From NCBI GenBank assembly GCA_017410525.1, contig JAFQQQ010000009.1, forward strand, positions 1-64,000: a stretch of DNA of 64,000 nt, given 5' to 3'. The stretch comes from Bacilli bacterium (GTDB lineage: Bacteria > Bacillota_I > Bacilli_A > RF39 > UBA660). The first letter of the stretch is position 1. Every line of letters begins with the position of its first letter. Below, piece by piece: positions 1 to 8,964 of the stretch. The notes beneath the pieces were generated by a model that saw nothing but the letters and a program-made list of their open reading frames with translations, was not told where the DNA came from and did no database searches. The position numbers and the translations under genes are program-made.

Positions 1-74
1 TTTTTGTTTTTTTGTTTTTTTAATTTGTCAAAAACACAAACTCCTTTATTTTAAACGTTTTTTAATTTTTAAAA

Positions 75-113
75 ATCAAAAAAAGTGATTTTTTTGAAAA
101 AACACTTTTTACA
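75..113 (-). terminator. Probable intrinsic terminator
   Basis: An AAAAAGTG/CACTTTTT stem with a long A/T loop is followed by T residues on the minus strand, just past the stop of the gene at 133-996. The region is so T-rich that exact stem limits are uncertain. Confidence 0.45.
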
Positions 114-132
114 TTTTTTTGCTTTTTTGTTT

Positions 133-996
133 TTATTTTCTATTGTATCTTCGATTAAATTTATCTGTTTGACTTATTTTTTTAACCTTCACAAACTCTT
201 CTTTTTTCATATAATTTAAATCTATGTGTGGTAAATTATCACTTCCCTTTACTGGACACATAGTTATAAAGTCTTGTGAGTTGTGTAAACATACTACTTT
301 AAAATAATTAACAATTTTTTTATCTTCTCTGCCACACTCATCATATCTAAAATAATATATATCGTCATAAAACCCCAAAAACAATCTTTTATCTGAAGGA
401 ATATATTTTTTTATTTCTTCCACTACCTCTTTTAAAGGAAATTTTTCTTCAAATATAGCGGTATTTGGCATTTCGAGATTTTCATTATAATTAGATAAAT
501 GTTTTTGTATGTGTTTATAAAAATCATCTTGTTCGTATCTAACTATTTGTCTAAATAAATATGAGTTCGCATCTCTTTCTCCATTATTTAATCTACCAGT
601 TCTTTTTTTTGAATAAAACCATACACTATTTAAACTTTTATCTGCCACCCTACTTATATTTTTAACACACAATCTATATAACTCTTCATATCTTTCTTGA
701 TAAGATAAGAGTTTTGTTCTAGTAAAAAACATATTATATTCAAACTTTTTTATTTTTTCCTCTTTATTAAATAAATTATCCTTTATATACTCTTTTTCTA
801 CATAATCTAATATTTTTTCGGCAAGTTCTAACTCTCCTAATGTAATTAAGTTAGAACAATAATAAGGATATCCGGAATAATCTTTTGGATATTTTTTAAA
901 ATATTCTTCATATAAAAGTCTAGCTGATATTGGATCTGTTTCTGCAAGATCAAGAGCTTGTTTGAACTCCCAAATATTAAAGTAATTTTTATTCAT
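133..996 (-). CDS. Hypothetical protein with TPR-like N-terminus
   Basis: I do not recognise the family of this 287-residue soluble protein. The first ~70 residues form amphipathic helices typical of tetratricopeptide-like repeats (segments around ALDLAETDPISARLLYEEY and LGELELAEKILDYVEKEY). This suggests a scaffold or protein-binding role. The C-terminal half is a basic/aromatic mixed region ending in an Arg/Lys-rich tail, with no catalytic motif that I can see. There is no signal peptide or membrane segment. The start is supported by an AAGGGGGAT ribosome site a few bases upstream of the ATG. It appears to be a single-gene transcript with a T-rich terminator region behind it. Confidence 0.75.
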   Translation of the reverse strand: MNKNYFNIWEFKQALDLAETDPISARLLYEEYFKKYPKDYSGYPYYCSNLITLGELELAEKILDYVEKEYIKDNLFNKEEKIKKFEYNMFFTRTKLLSYQERYEELYRLCVKNISRVADKSLNSVWFYSKKRTGRLNNGERDANSYLFRQIVRYEQDDFYKHIQKHLSNYNENLEMPNTAIFEEKFPLKEVVEEIKKYIPSDKRLFLGFYDDIYYFRYDECGREDKKIVNYFKVVCLHNSQDFITMCPVKGSDNLPHIDLNYMKKEEFVKVKKISQTDKFNRRYNRK

Positions 997-1229
997 AGTA
1001 TCCCCCTTAAATTGGTTATTATTATAGTGGTGTTTTATAAAAAAGTCAAATTATAGGTGTTTGAATAATTCAATGATTTTAATAGTCATAAAATTTAGCA
1101 CACTATTACCACATATACTAATTTTGTTTATATTATTTTAAAATTATTATTAAAAAAATACATTTTTAGGTATACTTTATATCTACCTATATTTTATTTA
1201 AATATAATATTATGAAAGGAGATATTGGT

Positions 1230-1394
1230 ATGTTTGGATACGGATTCTATGGATATCCTTGTGGCGGATATGGTTGTGGATGTGGATATGGTGGAACTTC
1301 ATGGATTTGGATTTTAATTGTAATATTTATAATATTCTTTATATTCTGTAATGGCAGAGATAATCATTTTGATTGTCCAAGAAGATTTAATTAA
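1230..1394 (+). CDS. Gly/Tyr/Cys-rich mini-protein with one TM helix (YjcZ-like)
   Basis: This 54-residue protein has a Gly-Tyr-Cys head (FGYGFYGYPCGGYGCGCGYGG), one strongly hydrophobic helix (WIWILIVIFIIFFIF) and a short charged tail. The layout resembles the YjcZ/SscA group of tiny spore-coat-associated proteins of Bacilli, but similarity by eye in such low-complexity sequence is weak. I place the start at the ATG at 1230 because AAAGGAG lies 8 bases upstream. The ATG at 1212 overlaps that ribosome site and has none of its own. It is one of the few plus-strand genes here, is monocistronic, and has a strong terminator directly after it. Confidence 0.6.
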   Translation: MFGYGFYGYPCGGYGCGCGYGGTSWIWILIVIFIIFFIFCNGRDNHFDCPRRFN

Positions 1395-1395
1395 A

Positions 1396-1426
1396 AAAAG
1401 AAAATGAATAATTCATTTTCTTTTTG
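1396..1426 (+). terminator. Intrinsic terminator
   Basis: A near-perfect 15-bp palindrome (AAAAAGAAAATGAAT / ATTCATTTTCTTTTT) starts directly after the stop of the YjcZ-like gene. The T-run lies in its right arm. Confidence 0.8.
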
Positions 1427-1565
1427 TACTTTCTTTTAACTTTTCACTTATTCTACAAACAAGCAAACTTTCTCAAAACTTTAATTTTTGAAGTTCAATC
1501 CATCTATTATAAATTTTCTTTTATTTCTTCTATTAAAACGCTTATTTCATAAGTATTTATGTAAA

Positions 1566-1592
1566 CAAAAAAACCTTATAAAATAAGGTTTT
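1566..1592 (-). terminator. Terminator of tRNA-Gly
   Basis: A 9-bp stem, AAACCTTAT/ATAAGGTTT, with a 3-base loop is followed on the minus strand by a T-run. It lies 11 bases past the tRNA 3' end. Confidence 0.85.
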
Positions 1593-1602
1593 AACAATCA
1601 TA

Positions 1603-1677
1603 TGGAGCAAGTGACCGGGATCGAACCGGCATCCTAGCCTTGGCAAGGCCATATACTAACCATTGTACTACACCTGC
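1603..1677 (-). tRNA. tRNA-Gly (GCC)
   Basis: The cloverleaf folds fully. The 7-bp acceptor GCAGGTG pairs with CACTTGC, the anticodon loop is TTGCCAA (GCC, glycine), the T-arm is CCGGTTCGATCCCGG, and the CCA end is encoded. It has its own promoter and terminator, so it is a single-tRNA transcription unit. Confidence 0.96.
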
Positions 1678-1696
1678 ATTAAATAGTGATATATAA

Positions 1697-1725
1697 AATA
1701 TACACTATTTTTTTTATTTTGTAAA
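1697..1725 (-). promoter_or_regulatory. Promoter of tRNA-Gly
   Basis: A TTTACA -35 and a TATATT -10 are separated by exactly 17 bases. Initiation would fall about 12 bases before the mature tRNA 5' end. Confidence 0.6.
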
Positions 1726-1729
1726 GAGT

Positions 1730-3700
1730 TTATTCAACAATTGTTTCAAATTGCGAATTATAAAGTTCTGCATAGAATCCATTCTTTTTTAAAAGTTTAG
1801 AATGAGTTCCTTGTTCAATTATGTTTCCATCTTTCATAACTAGTATTAAATCAGCATTTTTAATAGTAGATAATCTATGTGCAATTATAAAAGATGTCTT
1901 TCCTTTTGTTAATTTATCCATAGCTTTTTGAACCAATTCTTCTGTTCTTGTATCTACATTTGAAGTTGCTTCATCTAATATTAAGAATGGGGCATTTTCA
2001 ATCATACCACGAGCTATTGTAAGTAATTGTTTTTGCCCTTGACTTATGGCATCATTATCACCTATTTTAGCATCTAATCCTCCTGGAAGTGTTTTAATAA
2101 AATGATCAACCCCTACTACTTCACAAACTTTCATTATTTCTTTATCACTAACATTCTTTTTATTGAACTTAAGATTATCTCTAATTGTTCCTTCAAATAC
2201 CCAAGTATCTTGAAGTACCATAACAAATAAATCATGAATATTTTCTCTAGTTAAATCTTTTATAGATACTCCATCTATCAATATATCACCAGAGTTTATT
2301 TCATAAAACTTCATAAGTAAGTTTACCATCGTAGTTTTCCCAGCGCCTGTAGGACCTACTATAGCAATCTTTTGTCCTGGTTTAACTTTAGCACTAAAAT
2401 CATTTATTATTGTTCTTTTTTCATCATAACCAAACTTAACATTTTTAAATTCTATTTGTCCTTTTACACTCTTTTTGTTAAGTTTACCTTTTATTTTACT
2501 TTCATTTGTCATTTCTTTTTCATCAAGAAAATCAAACACTCTTTCTGAAGCAGCAGCAACCGATTGAAGAGATGTCATTGCTTGAGCAATTTGAGAAAGT
2601 GGATTAGAAAACATTCTAACATAAATTATGAACGCAACTATAACACCAAATGTAATAATATTATTCATAACAAGTAATGCCCCTACTACACATACAGCAA
2701 CATATCCAAAGTTACCAATAAACATCATTAAAGGCTGCATTATTCCACTTAAGAATTGACTTTTCCAATTACTCTCATATAATTTATTATTTAAATTATC
2801 AAACTCTTTATTTGCTCCATATACTCCATTATATGCTTTTACTACATTATGTCCCGAATATATTTCTTCTATATATCCATTTAAATCTCCTAATTGTTCT
2901 TGCCTTTCTGTAAAATATTTTTGAGATTTACCTAGAATTAAACCCATTAAAGCAAAACCTATTAAGCTTGAAAGAATAGCTGTTATAGCCATAATCCAAT
3001 TTGTTATAAACATCATAAGTAATGAGCCTAATAAGAATGTTAATCCTGTTACTAAAGATGATAAACTATTATTTAGATTGTGAGCAATCATATCAACATC
3101 ATTTGTAACTCTAGATAGCACATCTCCAGTTTCATGTGTATCAAAATATTTGAGTGGTAATTTATTTATTTTTTTACTTATATTGCTTCTAAGTTTTTTA
3201 GCAAACTTATTAGAAGCAATTGTCATAAGTAATGCCTGAACATAGTTAAATATTGCACTTATTAAATATAATATTCCTATAAATATAGCAATACTTTTTA
3301 CTTTAGACATATCTATTTTAGGTTTTACTATATTATAAATAGACTTAGGCAGTTTATCAAAATTACCTGATATTTTATTTAAATCCACATCATCTTCTTT
3401 AGCATAATCAATTAACTCTTGAAATTCTTTTTTATCTTCATTACTGATATTTTTATCATACATTATATCTTTTTCAATTTCTTCACTTATATTAGGACTT
3501 ATGCCTGAAGCAATTGTATCTGTTAATTCTGACAATTTATTAGGAGCAACTAAAGAAATAATTGCACTCACCATAGCAAGCACTAAAGAAATAATTAAGA
3601 AATATTTCCAAGTACTTAAATTATTAAATAATCGTGTTATAGAGCCTTTAAAATCTCTAGATTTTTCAGAAACATTCATTGGTCCGCCATGTCTAGCCAT
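1730..3700 (-). CDS. ABC exporter half-transporter, catalytically canonical subunit
   Basis: This 656-residue type IV ABC exporter half has an N-terminal six-helix permease domain and a C-terminal nucleotide-binding domain. Walker A is GPTGAGKTT (about residue 450), the signature is the altered ISQGQ (about 550), and Walker B LILDEA carries the catalytic Glu. A large acidic extracytoplasmic loop of about 70 residues sits between TM1 and TM2. I choose the start at 3700 because AGGAGG lies just upstream and the protein begins MARHGGPM, a start typical of this family. It overlaps its partner's stop by 8 bases. Together they form a heterodimer of the BmrCD/TM287-288 type, probably exporting drugs, lipids or peptides; the substrate cannot be read from sequence. 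Confidence 0.92.
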   Translation of the reverse strand: MARHGGPMNVSEKSRDFKGSITRLFNNLSTWKYFLIISLVLAMVSAIISLVAPNKLSELTDTIASGISPNISEEIEKDIMYDKNISNEDKKEFQELIDYAKEDDVDLNKISGNFDKLPKSIYNIVKPKIDMSKVKSIAIFIGILYLISAIFNYVQALLMTIASNKFAKKLRSNISKKINKLPLKYFDTHETGDVLSRVTNDVDMIAHNLNNSLSSLVTGLTFLLGSLLMMFITNWIMAITAILSSLIGFALMGLILGKSQKYFTERQEQLGDLNGYIEEIYSGHNVVKAYNGVYGANKEFDNLNNKLYESNWKSQFLSGIMQPLMMFIGNFGYVAVCVVGALLVMNNIITFGVIVAFIIYVRMFSNPLSQIAQAMTSLQSVAAASERVFDFLDEKEMTNESKIKGKLNKKSVKGQIEFKNVKFGYDEKRTIINDFSAKVKPGQKIAIVGPTGAGKTTMVNLLMKFYEINSGDILIDGVSIKDLTRENIHDLFVMVLQDTWVFEGTIRDNLKFNKKNVSDKEIMKVCEVVGVDHFIKTLPGGLDAKIGDNDAISQGQKQLLTIARGMIENAPFLILDEATSNVDTRTEELVQKAMDKLTKGKTSFIIAHRLSTIKNADLILVMKDGNIIEQGTHSKLLKKNGFYAELYNSQFETIVE

Positions 3701-5456
3701 TTTGTAACTCCTCCTTTGATAGTTGTGATAAAGCAATTTCCTTATAAACTTTACATTTCTTTAAAAGTTCCTTATGTGTTCCTATTCCTACACATTTACC
3801 TTTATCAAGTACAACTATTTTATCTGCATTTATAATAGTACCTATTCTTTGAGCTACTATCAAACTTGTTGCATCTTTTGTATATTTCTTTAAGTTTTTT
3901 CTAAGTATAGAATCAGTTTTATAATCGAGTGCTGAGAAAGAATCATCAAATATATATATTTCAGGATCTCTTGCGATTGCTCTTGCTATTGCTAATCTTT
4001 GTTTTTGACCACCTGATATATTTGTTCCACCTCTAGCAATATGCGCATTATAATTTTTATCCATGCTTGTTACAAAATCAGTACCTTGAGCAACTTCTAT
4101 TGCTTCTTTTATTTTATTTAAACTTGCTTCTTTTCTACCATTATATCCATAGCCTACATTTGACTTAACAGTACCAGTAAACATAACCGCCTTTTGAGGA
4201 ACATACCCTATTTTATTATTTAATGATTCTAAAGTATAATCCTTAACATTTATTCCATCTATTAAAACTTCACCATCTGTAGCATCATAAAATCTTGGAA
4301 CTAAGTTTATTAAAGTACTTTTACCACTTCCTGTAGAACCTATAAATGCAATAGTTTCCCCTTTTTCTACTTTAAAACTTATATTTTCTAGCAAATACTC
4401 ACCTGAATCAGGATATTTAAATGATACATTTTTAAACTCTACTGTACCTACTTCTTTAGTTTCCTTTACATCTATCTTGCCATCTTTAATAGAAATATCA
4501 CTATCTAAGACTTCATTAATTCTTTTAGCTGAAACTTGTGCTCTTGGAAGTATCATAAATATCATAGCAAGCATTAAGAAAGCTGCTATTACTTGCATAC
4601 CATAACTTGTAAATACAACCATATTACTAAATAAACTTATCTTATCAAGCAATCCCGCATTACTTATTAATATTGCTCCTATTATATATATTCCTAAAGT
4701 TAAGCTATGCATAACAAGATTCATCATAGGATTTAATATAGCAAAACATTTTTGATTAAACATCTGCATATTCGTTAAATTTCTATTAACACTCTCAAAT
4801 CTATTTTGTTGATATTTTTCTGCATTAAATGCTCTTATTACTCTTATACCAGTTAAGTTTTCTCTTGTTACACCATTTACTTTATCTATCAATTTTTGAA
4901 CTTTTTCAAATCTTGGAAACACTATTATAAGTAAAGTTATAACTGTAATTAAAAGTATTACTACACAAGCACCCGTAAGTATACTCCACTCTAAATTTTT
5001 GTTTAATATTTTAGTCACTGCCCATATAGCCATGACAGGAGCTTTTATAAGCATTTGTAGTCCCATAGCTATAAACATTTCTATTTGAGTAACATCATTA
5101 GTAGTACGAGTTATTAAACTACTTGTTTCAAATTTTTTTATTTCTTCCATCCCAAATTTTCCAACTTTTCTAAATATTTTACTTCTTAAGTTTAAAGAGA
5201 AATTAGCAGATAATTTAGAAGTTAGAAATCCTACCAATATAGCAGATATTAAACTACCAAAAGCACACAACATCATATATCCACCCTGAAGCAATATATC
5301 TCTTATATTGCTACCTTCTGTTTGAATAAGAGTTGTTATTGAACTCATATAATCAGGTAATTTTAAATCTAACCACACTTGACTTGTTATCAATATAAAA
5401 CTAAATAATACTATTACCCAATCTTTTTTTGTAAAAGTTTTAAACATCTTAAACAT
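3693..5456 (-). CDS. ABC exporter half-transporter, degenerate-site subunit
   Basis: This 587-residue partner of the downstream half-transporter has an N-terminal six-helix permease and a C-terminal ATPase domain. Walker A is GSTGSGKST (about residue 372) and the signature is a perfect ISGGQ. Its Walker B reads FDDSFSALD, so the catalytic Glu is replaced by Asp, while the partner has a good Walker B and a changed signature. This split of one active and one degenerate ATP site is the established mark of heterodimeric exporters such as BmrC/BmrD. AGAGGTGATAAA precedes the ATG. It is the first gene of a two-gene operon. Confidence 0.92.
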   Translation of the reverse strand: MFKMFKTFTKKDWVIVLFSFILITSQVWLDLKLPDYMSSITTLIQTEGSNIRDILLQGGYMMLCAFGSLISAILVGFLTSKLSANFSLNLRSKIFRKVGKFGMEEIKKFETSSLITRTTNDVTQIEMFIAMGLQMLIKAPVMAIWAVTKILNKNLEWSILTGACVVILLITVITLLIIVFPRFEKVQKLIDKVNGVTRENLTGIRVIRAFNAEKYQQNRFESVNRNLTNMQMFNQKCFAILNPMMNLVMHSLTLGIYIIGAILISNAGLLDKISLFSNMVVFTSYGMQVIAAFLMLAMIFMILPRAQVSAKRINEVLDSDISIKDGKIDVKETKEVGTVEFKNVSFKYPDSGEYLLENISFKVEKGETIAFIGSTGSGKSTLINLVPRFYDATDGEVLIDGINVKDYTLESLNNKIGYVPQKAVMFTGTVKSNVGYGYNGRKEASLNKIKEAIEVAQGTDFVTSMDKNYNAHIARGGTNISGGQKQRLAIARAIARDPEIYIFDDSFSALDYKTDSILRKNLKKYTKDATSLIVAQRIGTIINADKIVVLDKGKCVGIGTHKELLKKCKVYKEIALSQLSKEELQNG

Positions 5457-5637
5457 TTTATCACCTCTTTAATTATATACTATTTATAATAATTTTTGTA
5501 TGTTTTTTACAAATATTCTAAATATATACCTATTTATAATTAAAGTCAATTAATTTCACTAAAATTTTAAAATTATTGTACTAAAGTTATATTTTTATTA
5601 TTTCCGCATATTTTTTATTAATAAAGTAAAGTTATAA

Positions 5638-5666
5638 TTGACAAAAAAGATTGATTAGTGTAAAAT
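5638..5666 (+). promoter_or_regulatory. Promoter of tRNA-Cys
   Basis: A perfect TTGACA -35 and a TAAAAT -10, preceded by TG, are separated by 17 bases. The predicted start is about 12 bases before the tRNA. Confidence 0.85.
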
Positions 5667-5684
5667 TATATTTATGAAACAGAT

Positions 5685-5758
5685 GGGTCTATAGCCAAGT
5701 GGTAAGGCGTGGGACTGCAACTCCCTGATCGTTGGTTCAAATCCGACTAGGCCCTCCA
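5685..5758 (+). tRNA. tRNA-Cys (GCA)
   Basis: The acceptor GGGTCTA pairs with TAGGCCC, the anticodon loop is CTGCAAC (GCA, cysteine), the T-arm is GTTGG TTCAAAT CCGAC, and TCCA is encoded at the 3' end. It is a single-tRNA unit with its own promoter and terminator, opposite in direction to its neighbours. Confidence 0.95.
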
Positions 5759-5768
5759 ATAAAAAAAT

Positions 5769-5797
5769 AAAATCGAACTTAATTGTTCGATTTTTTA
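5769..5797 (+). terminator. Terminator of tRNA-Cys, probably bidirectional
   Basis: A 10-bp stem AAAATCGAAC/GTTCGATTTT is followed by a T-run on the plus strand. An A-run on the other side lets it also end the minus-strand gene at 5810. Confidence 0.85.
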
Positions 5798-5809
5798 TTT
5801 TAAAAGTGA

Positions 5810-6703
5810 TTATCTTGTATAAGTATTATATCCGTAAACAATAGCATCCTTATCATAATCATATTGTAAATATAAAGTATCTTCTTCTATATGAGTTCCA
5901 TAATAGTAAGAGTAATCTTCATATTCATAATCAATTACAAGACTGCCAGTTTCTTCATTAAACCTCCAAGTGCATTTAGTTACGTCATCATAAATAATAT
6001 CATCTATATCACAAGTGTTATCAGATTTTATTTCAACTGTATCACCATAATAAGAATAACTTCCAGTTATATCAATTGGTTTTGTAAATATAACATTGAA
6101 TAATCTAATTACTCCTATTAAGGCAATTATTGCAGCAAGACCTACTCCTACCCACATTACAACTTTCCATCCTTTTTTATTTATGATATTTTTTGTAGCA
6201 TAAATATTTTCTACCTTTTTTTCAGTTGTAAGTAATTTATTTAATTCATCTTTAAATTCTTGATGATTCCAAGTAAAGAAGAACATTGGTAAATGGTTGT
6301 ATTGATGAATTATAATAACTCTAAATATCCAAAATGCCGTATGTGTAGATACTTTTGTAATTCTATTCAAAGGTATACTTGTTTCAGTTCTTTTAAATGG
6401 TATATATTTTTCTTTATATACTTGATTTTCTGTTAAACATAAAACTGTTTTAACCGCACATTTATAGAACCAATTCAAAAATAAATATAAAATAGATAAT
6501 ACAATAAGTATTATTATCTCTCTACCTACTCTAGCCCAAAAATTATAATAAGGGCTTGATATTCTACCTGAAAAATTTGCAATTGTAAGCACTAAAAGAT
6601 TAAGTCCTAAAATAACTAAATAAATTTTATCTAGTGCTGAAATAAATAATAACCTTGACGTAACTATTGGTTTAATTTTTTTTGCTTCTTTTTCCATAAA
6701 CAC
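5810..6703 (-). CDS. Membrane protein with PH-like domain
   Basis: This 297-residue protein has two N-terminal membrane helices (about residues 28-48 and 62-85). A segment with the look of bacterial PH (bPH2/YdbT-like) domains follows: CLTENQVYKEKYIPFKRTE, then IPLNRITKVSTHTAFWIF. A third helix lies near 180-203. The extracellular C-terminus is acidic and Tyr-rich (GSYSYYGDTVEIKSDNTCDI), resembling small DUF5640-type lipocalin-like tails. The GTG at 6703 is favoured as start because AAAGGAG sits 7 bases before it; the ATG two codons later is possible. The function is unknown. Confidence 0.7.
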   Translation of the reverse strand: MFMEKEAKKIKPIVTSRLLFISALDKIYLVILGLNLLVLTIANFSGRISSPYYNFWARVGREIIILIVLSILYLFLNWFYKCAVKTVLCLTENQVYKEKYIPFKRTETSIPLNRITKVSTHTAFWIFRVIIIHQYNHLPMFFFTWNHQEFKDELNKLLTTEKKVENIYATKNIINKKGWKVVMWVGVGLAAIIALIGVIRLFNVIFTKPIDITGSYSYYGDTVEIKSDNTCDIDDIIYDDVTKCTWRFNEETGSLVIDYEYEDYSYYYGTHIEEDTLYLQYDYDKDAIVYGYNTYTR

Positions 6704-6765
6704 ACCTATACTCCTTTCTACTTTAATTATACAATAGATTACTATTTTGCCAATATTTGTAAATT

Positions 6766-6787
6766 AAAAAGAGCAATTGCTCTTTTT
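6766..6787 (-). terminator. Intrinsic terminator
   Basis: An 11-bp perfect palindrome AAAAAGAGCAA/TTGCTCTTTTT overlaps the stop codon of the methyltransferase-like gene. It can work in both directions. Confidence 0.8.
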
Positions 6788-7457
6788 ACCATAGAAACGG
6801 AATTAATTTATATTTAACTCTCTTTTTGTATTCTGCATATCCTTTTAAATCTTTTTCTAACACTTCTTCTTCATTTCTTATTCTTTTAACAACTATAAAT
6901 GGATATACCAAAAAAATAACAAATGAAATAATAGACCCTAATATTAAAGGCATTGACAAGAAAAGTAAAGTGGTTACTGCATACATGGGATGTCTTACAA
7001 TCCCATATAGTCCTGCATCTATTACTTTTTGCCCCTTTTGTACTTCTATTGTACGAGATAAATAAACATTTTCTCTTAATACTTCAACATATAAAATATA
7101 TGATAAAATAAATATTATAGATGAAATAACTATAACAAAATTAGGTAATTCTATCCAATTAAATCTATAATTTAAACCCGCTATTACAAAACCTATTATG
7201 AACATTGAACCACTTAATTTAACAACTTGTTTTTGTTCCGGTTCTGTTTCCTTAGCATTCAATCTACTTTTTAATAAAGTTGGTGATTTTATTATCATAA
7301 ATATTCCTGAAATAAACATAGGAACAAATAATAAACATATAAGTAACCAACCATTCCAATAATTTATAGTATTTGCTGGTATAAATATTAACAAACACAC
7401 TAGTACAAATCCTAATAAAAATTTTAGTATTGCTTCAAAAAATAATTTTATATTCAT
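6786..7457 (-). CDS. Isoprenylcysteine carboxyl methyltransferase-family membrane protein
   Basis: This 223-residue polytopic membrane protein has about five hydrophobic helices. Its C-terminal half carries GLYGIVRHPMYAVTTLLFL, the RHPxY SAM-binding signature of the ICMT/PEMT-like family, followed by a helix and an Arg/Glu-rich end (RIRNEEEVLEKDL...YAEYKKRVKYKLIPFLW) typical of the family. It probably methylates a membrane-embedded or lipid substrate, but bacterial members rarely have a proven substrate. AAAGGGAT precedes the ATG. It is probably monocistronic. Confidence 0.82.
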   Translation of the reverse strand: MNIKLFFEAILKFLLGFVLVCLLIFIPANTINYWNGWLLICLLFVPMFISGIFMIIKSPTLLKSRLNAKETEPEQKQVVKLSGSMFIIGFVIAGLNYRFNWIELPNFVIVISSIIFILSYILYVEVLRENVYLSRTIEVQKGQKVIDAGLYGIVRHPMYAVTTLLFLSMPLILGSIISFVIFLVYPFIVVKRIRNEEEVLEKDLKGYAEYKKRVKYKLIPFLW

Positions 7458-7591
7458 AAGTACTATCCCTTTCTATTAATTAAATTATAACATAAATAAT
7501 CAAAAAAAATCACTATATGTTTCATTTCCATCAGTACTTTTTATCACTACATCAATGAAAAAGAGCACTTCTCTGCCCTATAAATTGTAAT

Positions 7592-8134
7592 TTATTTTTT
7601 ATAATTTTTTTTAAATTCTGCTTCTGTATTTTCTAATTGTTTACATATTTGCATTGCATGTTCTTTTTCATAACCTCTAGCATCACATTTTTGAATTTTT
7701 AATAGTCGTTTATAAAAATCTATATTTTCTTTATTTATATCTTGAATTTTTATTTTAGAAGAATGTAACTCTATTAATTTTACCATGATATCAATTTTAT
7801 ATTCCGGAATATTTAGACGTAATAATATATCTTTCGACATGTCTGCAGACTTTTTAGCGTGATTTTTAAAATGCCTTATATTTCCTTCATCTTGAAAGCA
7901 AAAAGGCTTTCCAATATCATGAAGTAATAAAACTAATCTATCATCAAAATTTTTATCACAAGCATTAATGGTTGCTAATGTATGATTCCATACATCAAAT
8001 GAGTGCCATTCACTTTTTTGTTCAAAATTTTTTTCATTTTTTAATTCTGGTATTATTAAGAAAATTTCATCTTCTACCAGCGAAATATTATCACATAATA
8101 AATAATATTTTAATCTATCTAAATTATTCAACAT
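7592..8134 (-). CDS. Stand-alone HD-domain phosphohydrolase
   Basis: This 180-residue protein is essentially one HD domain. It has a metal-binding His in HSFDVWNHTL, then LLLHDIGKP (the HD pair), and a later His in LIELHSSKI. The sequence resembles the HD half of CCA-adding enzymes and related HDIG phosphodiesterases, but no nucleotidyltransferase domain is attached. A nucleotide or RNA-end phosphohydrolase role is likely but not provable. I place the start at 8134 because GGTGGTATT precedes that ATG. The in-frame ATG at 8164 sits directly after a TATAAT-like box and lacks a ribosome site. Confidence 0.75.
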   Translation of the reverse strand: MLNNLDRLKYYLLCDNISLVEDEIFLIIPELKNEKNFEQKSEWHSFDVWNHTLATINACDKNFDDRLVLLLHDIGKPFCFQDEGNIRHFKNHAKKSADMSKDILLRLNIPEYKIDIMVKLIELHSSKIKIQDINKENIDFYKRLLKIQKCDARGYEKEHAMQICKQLENTEAEFKKNYKK

Positions 8135-8310
8135 AATACCACCAACTTTCAAATTACCATTCATCCATCTAATTATATTATATCATAGATTTCCGATTAA
8201 TTTCCGTTTCATTTCCAATTAATTTCCATATTTTTTCTGATTTATTTTTATTAATCATTTCTGTTTTGTAAATATCACGCACTCATTTCACTACAAAATT
8301 TCAAACAAAC

Positions 8311-8340
8311 AAAAAATCACTCTTTCAAAACAGTGATTTT
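8311..8340 (-). terminator. Terminator of tmRNA
   Basis: A 9-bp stem AAAATCACT/AGTGATTTT with a 10-base loop is followed by T residues on the minus strand, about 45 bases beyond the tmRNA 3' end. Confidence 0.8.
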
Positions 8341-8383
8341 CCTTTATAAAACTTGACTTTTAACAGTTCAAGTGAAACTCTTA

Positions 8384-8727
8384 TGGTGGAGCCGAGGAGA
8401 TTCGCACTCCTGTCCAAATACACTAACACAATAACATCTACAAGTTTAGTTGATTAGTATATGTCCTACTAAATAAGTTAACCAACAAACAATTTAATAG
8501 TAAGTCTATTATTTTCATTATTACTTATAGACATCGTAATAATATATCCTACTAATTCGAGCCTCATATAAATATCGTAGGAAAATATTTATTGAAGCAG
8601 CCTTCTATATTCTATTAAGCGAAAGCTAATTGATTTCTGTTTCCAGTTATTTATTTTTGGAATTTAACGCATTACCTTACGACTTGCAATTAGAGCTCAA
8701 GCATATCTGTCGAAACTAGACGGCCCC
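8384..8727 (-). ncRNA. ssrA: Transfer-messenger RNA (tmRNA)
   Basis: The 344-nt RNA has ends that pair as a tRNA-Ala-like acceptor: 5' GGGGCCG with 3' CGGCTCC, then ACCA. The T-arm (GGAGTGCGAATCTCC) and the 5' TTTCGACAG typical of tmRNA are present. The likely tag begins at the GGA codon at 8644, after AATAACT, and reads GNRNQLAFA, then TAA TAG. An in-frame TAA four codons before that Gly limits where the tag can begin. It rescues stalled ribosomes with SmpB and marks products for proteolysis, for example by ClpP, encoded at 50011. The LAFA end differs from the LAA end common in Bacillus and recalls the AFA of mycoplasma tags. Confidence 0.95.
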
Positions 8728-8754
8728 GTAAGAAGAATTATAGCACCATTTTAT

Positions 8755-8964
8755 TTAATAGTCAATTCTAATTACTTTAGTTACTACATCTATATACGAA
8801 AAAGATTTCACACCTAAATCAGTATCTACTAAAAATATATAATCATATAATTCTTTTATTTTTGCTTCGTATTCTTCATATTTATTTCTTCCTAAATTAT
8901 ATTTAATTGATACTTTATCACCAATGTGTTCTAACATCTCTTTTTTTACGCTTGATATTGTCAT
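8755..8964 (-). CDS. veg: Veg family protein
   Basis: This 69-residue protein matches the small Veg family (DUF1021) along its length: SSVKKEMLEHIGDKVSIKYNLGRNKYEEYEAKI, then an SFSYIDVVTKVI ending like the family's SYSYADVLT. In Bacillus subtilis Veg influences biofilm matrix gene expression and is one of the most abundant transcripts, and veg lies next to yabG, as here. The start codon overlaps the stop of yabG (ATGA), so translation is coupled. Confidence 0.88.
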   Translation of the reverse strand: MTISSVKKEMLEHIGDKVSIKYNLGRNKYEEYEAKIKELYDYIFLVDTDLGVKSFSYIDVVTKVIRIDY

